Of a stretch of DNA of 64,000 bases, positions 22,347 to 33,060 are shown piece after piece (the stretch's first letter is position 1; each line of letters begins with the position of its first letter). Below the pieces are notes generated by a model, which was not told where the DNA came from, did not search any database, and saw only the letters and a program-made list of their open reading frames with translations. A program made the translations under genes and the position numbers. The stretch lies in NCBI GenBank assembly GCA_963691655.1, contig OY829326.1, positions 97,395,235 to 97,459,234 on the forward strand, written 5' to 3'. This DNA comes from Toxonevra muliebris. Its lineage: Eukaryota > Arthropoda > Insecta > Diptera > Pallopteridae.

Positions 22347-25199
22347 TTTATTTATTTATACACCCACTTATAAACTTACACATACTATGAAACCTCACTC
22401 GAGTTAACTGAAGAAAACAGTGGCAAAAACGGGTCTAGTTTTCCAGTGCTAGTTAAAACTTCTATTTTATTAAATGCTCAGATTTTCGCCCTTCGTCAAA
22501 TTTAATTTTACTGAGTATAATTGTTCTCTAATAGTGTTTGCCCCTTGAAAAACCGATTACTTTCTCATAAGCCATAATAATTTCACTAAAGTTTAGAAAC
22601 ATATTCATAACTTCTCTCATTTTGAATTTTTACATATTGCCAACGCATTTTTTTCGCTTGAGTGAATAGCTGTGGTTATTATTAATACTGCGCCAACACT
22701 AATGATGATGCGCGACAAGTACGTTAACTTATTAGACGGTAATAATGGAAGCGCTTGCTTTGCTTACATAGCAACATAGGTAGATAAATATGTATGAAAT
22801 CTTTAATGAACTATATTTGAGTGACGTAACGAATTTGTATACATAAATAAATAAATTTACATACATAAATAAATATATACTTACAATAGAAAAGCTTGTC
22901 TACCGGGTGTTGTGCATAGAATACATATTTTTGTTTTATATACAAACTTAATGAATTGCACAGCATGACAACACTAGTGAAAAAGTGTTACTACTACTTA
23001 GAAATATGTATTAACAATTTAGTAGTTACTTACACAAATGCAAACACACCCACTCAGACACTCGTACGTACCTATTCTTATACCCAGCAAAAAAGTAGAT
23101 AACTAACTAATAACTTACCTTTGCTCTACAATTATAGAACGAACCAGAAACTGTTTTACTGATTTTAAAGTTTTAAAATTACTTTAAGTCCCCTTGGTTT
23201 TGGCGAAGTCTCAAAGAATTCAATTCATTAATTCTAAAATTTCTGCGGAGATGTGGTACGTTCATATTTTACCTGCTCATATTAGGTGAGATGATCTGTC
23301 TTTTTTTTATGTGATATTTGCTATGCTATAGCTGCTTCCTCTTTTGGCGAAGCCATTTTGAAACAGAAACCAGGTAATAGGCCTTGGTTAATTACTGGGA
23401 TATTAACCTCTGCTTTTATCGTTTATCTTACTGAGCTTGTTGGATTCTTTAACGCTTTTTTATGTTAGAAACAGCGAAAAAAGTATGCTGAAATGCAGCC
23501 ATCAGACATTGTTACTTCCATTGTAATCAATCCTCGTTTCCTTTTCATATTCTGTAAATTCATCTAGGATTAATGGTAGCTCTGATTATACCCTATAATG
23601 CAAAGAGCGAAGAGGTTCGCCCTCTCAACACTCCAATTCCAAATATTTTAACTCTGCTTCGACAGAAAGCGACAAAGATGATAGATAATATGCGTTTTGT
23701 CTTTCTGCTGCAGCCATTTCTAAAACTTAAACTGAAGCATTTCAATTAATTGATAGTGTATGCGTAAGTTTGTGAGAGCGCTACACTGCTCTTTTGCAGT
23801 TCCATTTCTGTTGGCGCTGAGCCTTCATATGAAGCATATAAGCGCCTGGTCGCCTAATATACTTGGTTTTTCAGCGCACCATCGAATAGAAGCCCTGCTT
23901 ATTAAAGATGGCATTGATGGCTGTAGACGAAGGAGAAAGCTTAAGAAAACATATTCTGTACATGGGAATCCATACTAAAACATGTTACAAAGTTTTCTCT
24001 TACAATTAAACCTGGGCTTATATTACAGTTATGTTACGGTTAAAGTGACTATTATGGAATTGAATCAAGCAAAATCCGTTTAAATTAAACGAATTTTCTA
24101 TAAATAATTATGCACCACTAGAAGCTTCCTTAAGTCGAACTTCTTTTTTTTTTTAAATTTTAATGTAAAGCCTAGTAAAATTTTCATGAATGTAAGGTCA
24201 AATTCAATGAGGCCATCTACAACATTCAACAATGGTTGAATTCATACGAGTATAATTATATAATAAATATATAATTAATAAAATAGAAAATGAAAAAATG
24301 CAACTTGAAAGCTTTCAGTTGCAAGAAATGCCTTTATAAAATTTGCAGTCCTAGTGTTGGGTAAAGGCCGATAATTTAAAGCACAAGTCAAGTTTTGTGA
24401 AGAACTTTCTATGACCCCCTTACTACAACTTGATGCAAAAATCGATTACTTTAGCTTCACAAAGTCATTGATGCCAAGCCTAGAACGAATTCTAAAACTA
24501 AATCCAGTAATATATTTTTGATTCCTTTGTTCTGCTGTAATGAGACGACGTTACTAATTTTTTTTTGCTGGGTCTTTAGACGTGAGAAGAAAAAGCACAA
24601 AAAAGTAACGATTGAATTAGGTTAAGCAGATGAAACCTTTTTAGAACACTAACTGACTATTTTATTAAAAATATGAGAAGAGAAATAAACACAAATTTAT
24701 TTTGTTTTCTGCCTGCATACATTGGAAAGCAGTTTGTGAAACAAGAAAGAATCTACTCTTTCAGAGTATCGAATATAATTTAAACAAAAGAAAACACAAC
24801 TGAAACTTGTCAAACTCTGGTGACGTTGACATTAATATTGACATTATTTTGTTTTGGAATATAAATTTCGTGAATTTCTGTTTTTTGTGTGTGTTTCGCT
24901 TTTCTAAAGTCTTTTGTTTAAAACAGTTTTAATATAAAAAAAATTTCAACGTGTTTAATGTGTTGATAATTCATCGATATTTACCGCATACTTTCTTAAG
25001 AGTGTCTTAGCATTTTGACTTGCTCGCATTATTCGCTATTGTTTCTTACTTGCCACATAAATGCAATACTTTCGACTACTTTCGGTTCCATATTTGTAAA
25101 TTTCATATTATTGAAAGTGTTTGTTTGTTGATTTGTTTGCAATGGAAAAAGTAAAAATACGAAAAACAAAAAAATAAAACGTTGAAGTATAAAATTTCT
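22347..25199. other. non-coding stretch
   Basis: Mostly AT-rich. The 72-codon frame at 23760-23978 has balanced composition but no recognised domain, and I see no splice sites or paralogue for it. 23550-23720 is somewhat GC-richer. No feature could be supported. Confidence 0.45.
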
Positions 25200-25457
25200 T
25201 AAACAGAAAGAATATTATGTGTCGGTGCGCGTGTCGTTAAGTTGAACAAAAGAAATTGTCCATATAAAATAATAATTTATAAAAAATTTTATGCCAAATA
25301 TAAATTTAACATAAAAATTACTATAAAAATAAAATAAAATTAAGTTCAATTCGTTGAAAAAATGTGATTTATTATATAAAACTTAACTCAATTTGCGTGC
25401 GCCGACGTAAACGCATTATAATTTTAACACAAACTCGGCAGATAACTCGCTAACAAA
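25200..25457 (+). promoter_or_regulatory. putative promoter and 5' leader of the 25458 exon
   Basis: The DNA just upstream of the candidate start codon has CG-containing patches (GTCGGTGCGCGTGTCG at about 25222-25237, GCGTGCGCCGACGTAAACGC at about 25396-25415) within AT-rich surroundings, as fly leaders often do. No TATA box or exactly placed Inr/DPE pair was found, so the start site is not located. Confidence 0.35.
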
Positions 25458-25533
25458 ATGAGTAATTTTGAATTTTTCTTTTTGGGTACTCGCTCCACGA
25501 GTGGCTACGATGCGTTGCAGTCCAGTGATGAAG
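25458..25533 (+). CDS. putative first coding exon of an unidentified plus-strand gene
   Basis: The ATG at 25458 sits in AACAAAATG, a close match to the insect start consensus, and an in-frame TAA lies four codons upstream, which favours this ATG as a true start. The frame reads MSNFEFFFLGTRSTSGYDAL followed by QSSDE, then one extra base at a donor-like AAG|GTAGCT (intron from 25534), so the exon ends in phase 1. Third-position GC (about 11 of 24) is well above the surroundings. Read through without splicing, it would stop six codons later. The phase matches the acceptor at 63890, giving Gly across the junction. I do not recognise the protein. A chance ORF of this size is possible, but start context, composition, donor and phase agree. 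Confidence 0.5.
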
Positions 25534-25805
25534 GTAGCTATAATTTCTAATTCCCACAGATTTGGTGTTGGGTGTTTTTAGTTGAGAATTATGTAAAATC
25601 CTTTTTTCTTTGGAGTATTCTACGTCAAATTATGTGCAGTGAAGTAAAATTGATGTAAATTATAGATTGACTGATTAGATCCTGTTGCAAATTGGTAACA
25701 CTTTCTTACCATTATTTATTAGGCAACAATAAAAAATAACAAAGATAAAATAAGCACACACAAATCAAATTGAACTTCTTATTAAAAATTAAGCGTTATC
25801 GCTTG

Positions 25806-25863
25806 TTTCTCTCTTCGTTGTATTAGCCTCTGTCTCTCTGACCCTCTCTTTCTCTCTCTTTCT
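25806..25863 (+). promoter_or_regulatory. CT/GA-rich tract downstream of the putative first exon
   Basis: Several CTCTCT runs lie within 60 bases. On the other strand these are GAGAG motifs, the binding sequence of GAGA factor in flies, common near promoters of regulated genes. Function here is inferred from position only. Confidence 0.35.
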
Positions 25864-27544
25864 GTTCTAATTTAATTTGAGTTTTACTTAAATTAATAAT
25901 TATTCAAATTTAAATTTAGGCCAAAATAAAAGAAGGAAATCTCAACGGCAGAATTGAAAAGAATTAATTAAAAAACCAAACCTAATAATTTTCAGGTGTG
26001 TCAGACGAACAGAGTTCCGTGTGTTGTGTTTTCTTCCGGTATCACAAGAGGTTATTATATAAGAAATTGTCTTGAATCTTTGAGGCATTTGTTTTTGTTA
26101 TTGTTTTTTAGGAAAGAGACACATAAAATTTATTTAAAACTTACTTTAGTAGCTGTCAAAAGTTAATGTTTTAATGACAGAAGTGCCATTAATTAAGCGA
26201 AAGCTTAAGAACAAGGGGAAAATATAATAAAATAAAGTGAATTGTTTATGCTTAAAATGGTAGAAGTTAAACTTCTTGACGCAGTGTTAATTTCGTGGTT
26301 TATGAATGGATTTTGTGAACATATGCCGATAGATGGTGCTAATTGCAGCCATTAAGGCAGTATTGACATTTCTGAAGTTCTACCAACTATATTTTTCAAT
26401 GTTTTATTTTCCAAGAAAACTAATCTTAATTTTCTATTTTTTTTAACTCATTTCAATTTTACTTACTGAATAAATAAGTGTTAATTCAAATATAAATGGT
26501 TTAAGCACTCTAATCGTATTTTCTTGACTAGAACAAATGAAAGAAGCGGTACTTCTTGGCTGGTAATGATAAAGTTCTAATAACAGCCAATACTACTTCG
26601 AACTGTCATAAATTCTTTAAGGAGATGGCTTAAATATAATAAAATTATCCAGAGCTGTAAGAGAATGCATTCAATTTAATTGAATTACCTTGAAGTAACA
26701 GTTAATAAACGACCATTCTTGATTGCAGTTATTGAATAGCATATTTGACTCCTCAATATAAAACGCAGTTAGAAGACTTTTTTGGAGTTACTGATTGGTT
26801 ATTCATTTAAAAAAATCTCTTTTAGCTTCACGGGAATGCAAACTGTTTTGAAGTCAACGGAATATGTCATGACTTAAAAATTATGACTACTTTGAAGTCA
26901 CTTGGATTCAATTGGGATTTGAAGTCTCCACGAGTCAAAGTCATCATTTAGGGTTAATGGGCTACTAAAACATTGTACTAGCTAAGTACATCTCGGTTTT
27001 TCAAGCTCAGTAGGCAATTACGATAATTACACAGTTTTTGCTCAATAAAAAATGAAGGTGTGACTTTATTTTCTCCACAGACTTATGAGTAAAAATTCAA
27101 TGCCTCTAGTATGAGTTGTTGAAGTGCAGGAATTCAGGATAGTGATACGAGATGATTTTTACACGAAGCTGATTTTGGTTGCAGCTCCTCTTTCTTGACT
27201 CAATTATTCAAGGACTATTGGAAGGGATGAGATTCCTACAGTCTGAGAAAATGTTTTTTGTTCGTTTTTTTTTTTCTGGCGTTGGAAGGTTTGCATAGAA
27301 TTGCATAGATTCCTATAGGCTAAAACCACATCTTTCCTTTTCTTCCACTTTTCCCAAGAGACTATCCGCGTGACTGGAACTAGCAGATCAGTTCTCGATT
27401 TGTTTTCGCCTTTTTGTTCTTTTCCTTGCTTTTTCAGTGAGGCACAACGCAATTATTAAACGCATAGTCACTGCATCTGCCACTTATCATTTTTCAACAG
27501 ATTCGCTCATCTGTATTGGAGGTTTGCTATAGATCGTGATTGAT
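25864..27544. other. non-coding stretch
   Basis: TTTGAAGTCA-like decamers recur near 26850, 26890 and 26918. The minus-strand frame at 27204-27452 has 82 Lys/Arg/Gln-rich codons and no recognisable domain. No supported gene. Confidence 0.45.
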
Positions 27545-27725
27545 TGATTTGTATGGGTGACATGTACTGCGACCTTAAAGGTCTTTTGTACCCCCGATAG
27601 TAGCTTAGTTATAAGCTGTCAGATAAGTCAATCTTGCTGATGAATCTCAGTATCTGATGTGACTTCAAGGCTATGATGTCTCTACTTTATGGGTGATTGT
27701 GCCCCAAGTACGTGGTTGCCGTAGA
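27545..27725 (-). mobile_element. LINE 3'-end fragment
   Basis: On the minus strand: IIALKSHQILRFISKIDLSD, then SL and a stop, followed by a tract ending in AAGACCTTTAAGGTCGCAGT. The same string in slightly different form (ALKPHQFLRFLSKIGLSDSL, stop) lies at 38139-38275 at the end of a clear LINE. This is the last few ORF2 codons plus the 3' untranslated tail of the same family. Confidence 0.75.
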
Positions 27726-28853
27726 ACAATGTCTATGAGTGTTGTGCTGAAATGTTTTTCGCTTTGTGTACTCCAATATAATTTAGCTAAATCTTTTTAA
27801 ATGTTGCCATTGATTCTGGAATTTCGAAAGTTATTTTAGTTATGTGTAATCATTTATAGCTTAACAACAGAGTTACCAGTTGGTATAAATGAACTCTGCT
27901 AAAGTACAAATAAAATTAATTCACTGAATTGAAGTGACTTTGGACACTCCCACTCTGTGTATAATGCGCACAAGATTATAGCTATTATAAAAACATTTGT
28001 TTGTTTGTTTTTAAATCTTACCACAATAATTAAATTGTTTTATACACATGGAGGAAAACAGTAAACAAAAACAGTCATATCAAATGAAATCAATAAAAAA
28101 TATTCGTATCAATAATTTCCAAAAATAAAAAGTATCCCAGATATAGGTAGAGTAAGTAGTCCATATTATTTTACCATGAACGAATTCAAATACCTAATCA
28201 CAAAAATATTAATCAATGAAATTACGATTGTGGAAATGTGAAATGGTAATGGCAAATTTATTTCAATACTCACAGTAGTAAATTTTATATTATCCTCAAC
28301 AAAATTTATTTATACTTTCTTATTTGTGTTGTCGCACAGTGAGATACGTTTTCCTAAATTATAAGTGGTTTTTGAGGAGCTGATTTCGATTTTGGTATAA
28401 GATTGTTTTGGCTTTGGATGGTTCCAGTACTATCTAATACATGTAGAACCTCAAGTAATAATTTAGGAATGCTTGGAGCACTAACGTGATTTCTTAGGCG
28501 AAGTTTTAATTTTTATGCCCCTTTTAAATTTGATTCGATTTATAACCACCGAATAAATTGTATAGGATTTCCATTTTGGAGCGTCCGAGAAGTATCCCAA
28601 AAAACAAACAAAAAAAATAAAAAATTTTATATTACGAAATTGTTTTACATTTTCTATATTCAATTTGAGAGGAAATCTTTTTAGAAAATGGCTCCAGAAG
28701 TGGTTAAAAAAGTGGCTGAAGTTTTAGTTACAACTTAAGGTACAAATGAGTTTGTGTGTGTGCGCGTAATTTTGGGGAAATATGAGAAACTGTTTTCTAC
28801 TCTACACAATCTTTTAATATTTAAAAAACGCTGACTCACAACAAAAGCTATAA
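27726..28853. other. AT-rich non-coding stretch
   Basis: No feature recognised. Confidence 0.5.
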
Positions 28854-28866
28854 CTAACCACTTTTA

Positions 28867-29178
28867 GCGACCTCGATAGTCTAGTGGGTAGTGCACTAGA
28901 CTTTCATCTGGGAGGTCCGGGTTCGATTCCCGTCTTCGTCTGGTGGTTAGTTTTCATAACTTTCTTATATTCACTGTCAATATGAAGTGTATGAAAATTA
29001 TAAGCTAGTGTACAAGTACACACATTGCTTGGTATGGCAAAACCACCAAGCCGATAAAAAATTGTCACACCGCCGTTCGGAATCGGTGTTAAACTGTGGG
29101 TCCAACTATGTGGTATCACAATGGGCCGTTCAGGCCTAAGTGTGTCTCTCGGCACCCACTTCAATCTAACCATCGAAC
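28867..29178 (+). mobile_element. tRNA-Glu-like SINE with intact 13-bp target duplication
   Basis: The head resembles tRNA-Glu: TAGTCTAGTGGGTAGTGC fits the A box, ACTTTCATC sits at the anticodon loop (TTC), and GGGTTCGATTCCC (28919-28931) is a perfect B box. The anticodon and acceptor stems do not pair well, so it is not a working tRNA gene. The tail, GGTATCACAATGGGCC... to CAATCTAACC, resembles the 3' end of the LINE at 35246-35316, suggesting that LINE's machinery moved it. CTAACCACTTTTA directly flanks both sides (28854-28866, 29179-29191), the mark of target-primed reverse transcription. The 89-codon minus-strand ORF inside is incidental. Confidence 0.9.
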
Positions 29179-29191
29179 CTAACCACTTTTA

Positions 29192-30996
29192 AAATATGTA
29201 TATAATTTTTATATTTTATCTCGTCGGTAAAACTTCAATATTTTACCATTCGAATGAGATCAAAATAAAGTTAATCAGAAAATAGTGAGTTTGTTTAATC
29301 TCCTTAACAAGAGCCAAACTGTCATTATCACAGTTCGCTGTAAACACGTCGAGAAAAGTATTAACCTTTTTTTAATTACCGCCAATATTTAGACCTTTAC
29401 AGGTACACCTGTACCTCAGTATGATTTATATACACTTTGCTCATAATTCTTACAACATTCGAAGTTTTCTGTACATTCTGCCCATTTGTGCCAATTGTAA
29501 AATATAATTATAAATGAGAATATACTAATTGTATGTTAATCTGGCAACATTGCACTTGAAAAAAAGAAGCAAAACGTAATGTAGAAAATTTAAATATGAG
29601 GATCAACTTACAATTGGCCAGTGTGTTGAATTCTTGGAATAACACATTCCATCAAATCTTCCAAACCAGGGAAATATATTCCTATGTAGGTATCTAAGAA
29701 ACAATAAGTCCGTAATTTTGTGCAGAGGTTATATTAAAACACAAATTTTTAAACTAAAATCTTCATTTAGGAAAAACATGAAAATTGATACATAAAATTT
29801 AAAGCCAAAAAGTTACAAAATTCCGTAAATTAAGTTTAACAGTAAACTGGCCTTTTATATATAAAACTAAAACTTTTAAGTATATATAAGGCTACCACTA
29901 TACTGTAGCTTGAGAATTCTCAAAGGCATAAGACTCTATTTTTAAATTTAAGCTAAAAGTTTTACAATGCAAAATGGAGAAGATACACACGTGCCTTTCC
30001 GATGAAATAAGGGTTAATATGGCTTAAATACTGACTATGTTCCTGTAAAATTTAAGATATTTTGGAAAACCCTTAAGGTCCGCAACCTTATGCTCAGTTC
30101 GATTTTCCACTGTATACCAGCTGCAATTAGAATAAATAAATACTAAATAAATAAATGCTTAATTCACCAACCCACCAAGTGCTCTCAAGAAATTTTAGTA
30201 GCATTAAATTTTCATTTTTTGTTAAAGAGTTATAGATTTTGGCACATTAATTGTTGTTGTTTGTTTTGGTTAACTGTGCTTAACTGGCTTGTTAACGGTA
30301 ATCATGAATGATTAATAACACTAGCAATAAAATAATTCTGTCATCAATATGTTATCAGTGAAGAAAAAAAATGATATTTTAGGAAATATTTCCACTCTTT
30401 AAATTTGAAATTTTTTGTCGCGCGCGTTTTAATTGTGAATTGAATTGCGGAAATGTGTAAATATCGTAAAACTATATACTCGTATCTATATCTACGTTGT
30501 TGTTGTTTTTTTCTTAACTGTAATTAAAAGAACTTTATGATATGTTATTAAAACGACAATTTATATTTTTTAGGAAGTTAATAAAAGAAATTCCGACTAA
30601 ATAATTTCAAAAAATTGTTATTATTTAAGCACATAAAAATACTCGTAATTCCATTAAAAACTCATTTAAAATACATTTCGCAAACGATTTGCGTTTTTCT
30701 TTTTTTGATGATGAATAATTTGTTTGCCAGACACACTGATTAGAGAATTTATTTATTTGTTATTTACCCAGTATTTTGTCTCTATAGCTGGTGAAATTCG
30801 CACTAACATTAAATTAAGTTTATAATGTGTGTAGGTGATATATCTTTATTGATATATTTTGCTTTCTTGAAATGATTAGACTTTTTGGAAAATGCTTTAG
30901 TTACTCATGAGCTCATGCAAATGAGTTTTACTATCTGTACATACTACGCAAATGAAAAGATCATACGATAGAATTATATTAACTTCAACTATTAGA
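29192..30996. other. AT-rich non-coding stretch
   Basis: No gene or element recognised. A short dyad, AGGTACACCTGTACCT, lies near 29401. Confidence 0.5.
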
Positions 30997-31098
30997 TAAA
31001 GGGTTTTTCATTGGGTGTGTCTGAACATAAAAATTGAATCAAAAGAGTAGTGTGTGAGATATGACGGAAACCTTTATTGCGAATTAAAGTAGCATAAC

Positions 31099-31930
31099 AT
31101 TATGTTTTAAAAATGATGTCATTCAAATGACCTCCGCGGCTTCGTTTACAGGCCTCTTTCCGAGAGGTTAAATTTTGTATGACTCTGTTGTATAAGTTGG
31201 GCTGGATCTCGCAAATGGTTTCAATGATGTTGTTCTCCAGTTAGTAAATTGTTGTTGGTTTGCTGACATAAACGACTTAACGTAAACCCAGAGAGAAGTC
31301 TAAAGGGGTTAAATCGCTCGATCTTGGCGGCCATTCCACATCGCTTCTTCTAGAAATAACGCGCTCTGGGAACTATTCGCACAAAAAGTCAGCTATTATG
31401 GCGCGATCCCGTTCGTCATTGACAGTCACCGTTTGGCCATTCTCGTTTCGGAAAATATATGGTCCAATGACGCCGCCTGACCAAAATCCACACCAAACAG
31501 TAAGTTTCCCCTGATACAATGTTCAACTTGTTGACGAAATATGTGGTTTATTAGTAAAGATGATTACTTCGCCAAAACTTTGATCCGTTTCTAACTGCTC
31601 TAGTGCCCAATCAGCAAACATATGACGAGCTTGACGGTCTTGGGGCTCATACAAATTCATACCCAAATCTTCTCACAAAACTCGTCATCACAGAAAGGCC
31701 AACTCTTTGTGCACAACGAGAAATCGATAAGTTTGGGTCTTTAGATTCACTTTCCACACCGCGCGTTTCGGTGTCCTACAGGGACTACTCGATCGGTAAC
31801 CGAACCGTTTTGCTCAAATTTCGCGATAATCTGTCTAATTATTCGCTCAGTTGAACGATCATTTCGGCCGTAAATATTTCGAACCGAAAACGAATTTTCA
31901 TATTAAATTTTATCAATTTCGATGAGTTAA
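31099..31930 (-). pseudogene. mariner-like transposase relic
   Basis: N-terminal to C-terminal on the minus strand: NSFSVRNIYGRNDRSTERII followed by RQIIAKFEQNGSV (helix-turn-helix region), GVIGPYIF.. near FFRNENGQTVTVN-type wording, SDVEWPPRSSDLTPLDFSLG (third catalytic Asp in LTPLD), ETICEIQPNLYNRVIQNLTS and the terminal RSRGGHLNDIIFKT before a stop near 31099. Several in-frame stops (after SLGLR, and after TTIY) and frameshifts rule out function. Same family as the relic at 17281-17560. The 83-codon plus-strand ORF here is its antisense. Confidence 0.88.
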
Positions 31931-32537
31931 TGATGTAGCGCTCTATGATAAAATGGTGACTACACCGAGAAAAAACTGTGATTTTAACAGTTTATTTGTG
32001 TTGTTAAGAAAATCTGTTATATTGAACGTAATTTGTTTGATTCTGTTGAAATTATCTGTTGAATATTTAGTTCATAACCCTGCCAGACAGGGCTAATGGA
32101 AACTCCAATACAGTAACAAAATTTTTGGCTTTAACTAACACAATTTCGAACTTTAATACGGTAAATTTTTAGAAATAATGATAAACAAAGACAGCCTGAT
32201 TGAGTATTTCAAATTTGTATAACTTATTCTCTCTTGCATAGTTAACTCTTTAAGGTTAGGTAGGGTAAAAATTGTCCCAACTTTTGCTTAGTTTTTTGTG
32301 CATGGTGGGATATATTTTAACCCACCTCGAAAAGTTGAAATTATTTATAGTCATATAGTTTAACATCTTATTTACAGTTTCTCATTTAGTTGTCAATGCT
32401 ATAAATCCAAAAAAATTCTGTGCAACTGGAGTTTTTATTTTCTTTAAAATCGTGTGCCTCAAAGAGTTAAAAACAGTAATTAGTGCTCGAAACATTGAAA
32501 GAATAAAATAAACAAAATTCGTTGGATGTAAATTTGG

Positions 32538-32613
32538 TTATGTGACACAGTTGGTAAGCGCGTTGTTTGGCAGTCATCATGCGAATATTTCTCAGCCACA
32601 GGTTCGAGGCTGG
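32538..32613 (+). repeat. tRNA-like segment (A and B boxes)
   Basis: CAGTTGGTAAGCGCG resembles an A box and D arm. CAGCCACAGGTTCGAGGCTG holds a B-box-like GGTTCGAGGCT inside a 5-bp stem. Spacing of about 50 bases between the boxes is long but possible. No convincing acceptor stem, so a tRNA-derived repeat rather than a gene. Confidence 0.5.
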
Positions 32614-32769
32614 GAAAAAACAATTCAAGAAAAAATTATTTAAAACGATAATAGTAAATAAAAACGTAAATTGAAAAAAAAAAAAAAAAACAAAAACAAA
32701 AAAATTATTCAAAAAAAATTTTTTTTTGATTTTGGAATTTGTTTAAAAAAAATAAATAAAAAGAAATTT

Positions 32770-32825
32770 GTGGTATTTGAACTTTAGCCACAAGTGGCTG
32801 CGCACTAGACAACTAGGCTATAGCG
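32770..32825 (-). repeat. second tRNA-like segment, opposite strand
   Basis: The minus strand reads TAGCCTAGTTGTCTAGTGCG (A-box-like), then AAAGTTCAAATACC (B-box-like). The same segment is better preserved in the second copy (60927-60986: GGTTCAAATCC). Confidence 0.45.
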
Positions 32826-33060
32826 TGACGAATTTTGGCAGTTACTATCTTGTAGTTTTGTTTTTCAAAGCAACAGCACTTTGTTTGTTAATATAACAGA
32901 GTTCACTTTTGGATGGGATTTAACAGCGAAATCTGTTCGTTTAATGTCTTTTCCGTTTGATACAACAGCATTTTTTCCCTCAGTGTATGACAGAACACCA
33001 ACGTCACAAACAGAGCAATAAGCAGTTAAACTTTGGACATAGCTATTGAAAAACCCTTTA

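Larger units (their letters stand above)
31963..32985. mobile_element. 1-kb TIR element holding two convergent tRNA-like segments (copy 1)
   Basis: Ends read CACCGAGAAAAAA on the left and, reversed, CACTGAGGGAAAAAA on the right, followed by further inverted homology around CTGTTATATT. TA borders both ends (31961-31962, 32986-32987), and TGAC lies just outside on each side, so the duplication may be TA or TGAC. The core 32162-32825 is shared with 60421-60986. Inside are a plus-strand tRNA-like segment (32538-32613) and a minus-strand one (32770-32825), facing each other. No protein is encoded. Classification is open: the ends look like a DNA transposon but the contents look like SINE material. 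Confidence 0.7.
30999..33058 (-). mobile_element. mariner-like element, split by a nested insertion
   Basis: The two ends carry identical inverted AAGGGTTTTTCA, each bordered by TA (30997-30998, 33059-33060), fitting a TA target duplication. Subtracting the nested element (31963-32985) leaves about 1035 bp, slightly short for a mariner-type element. The transposase reads on the minus strand. The insertion interrupts the element beyond the 5' end of its gene. Confidence 0.9.

Noticed and set aside
23760..23978. 72-codon plus-strand frame
   Set aside because: A signal-peptide-like start can be imagined, but there is no conserved motif, promoter or neighbour to support it.
28867..28940. Functional tRNA-Glu gene
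   Set aside because: A and B boxes are good but the anticodon and acceptor stems do not pair, and the segment is the head of a 312-bp element with its own target duplication.
28904..29173. 89-codon minus-strand ORF with balanced composition
   Set aside because: It lies entirely within the tRNA-Glu-like SINE, opposite its head, and is incidental.
31603..31854. 83-codon plus-strand ORF
   Set aside because: Antisense of the mariner-like transposase relic.
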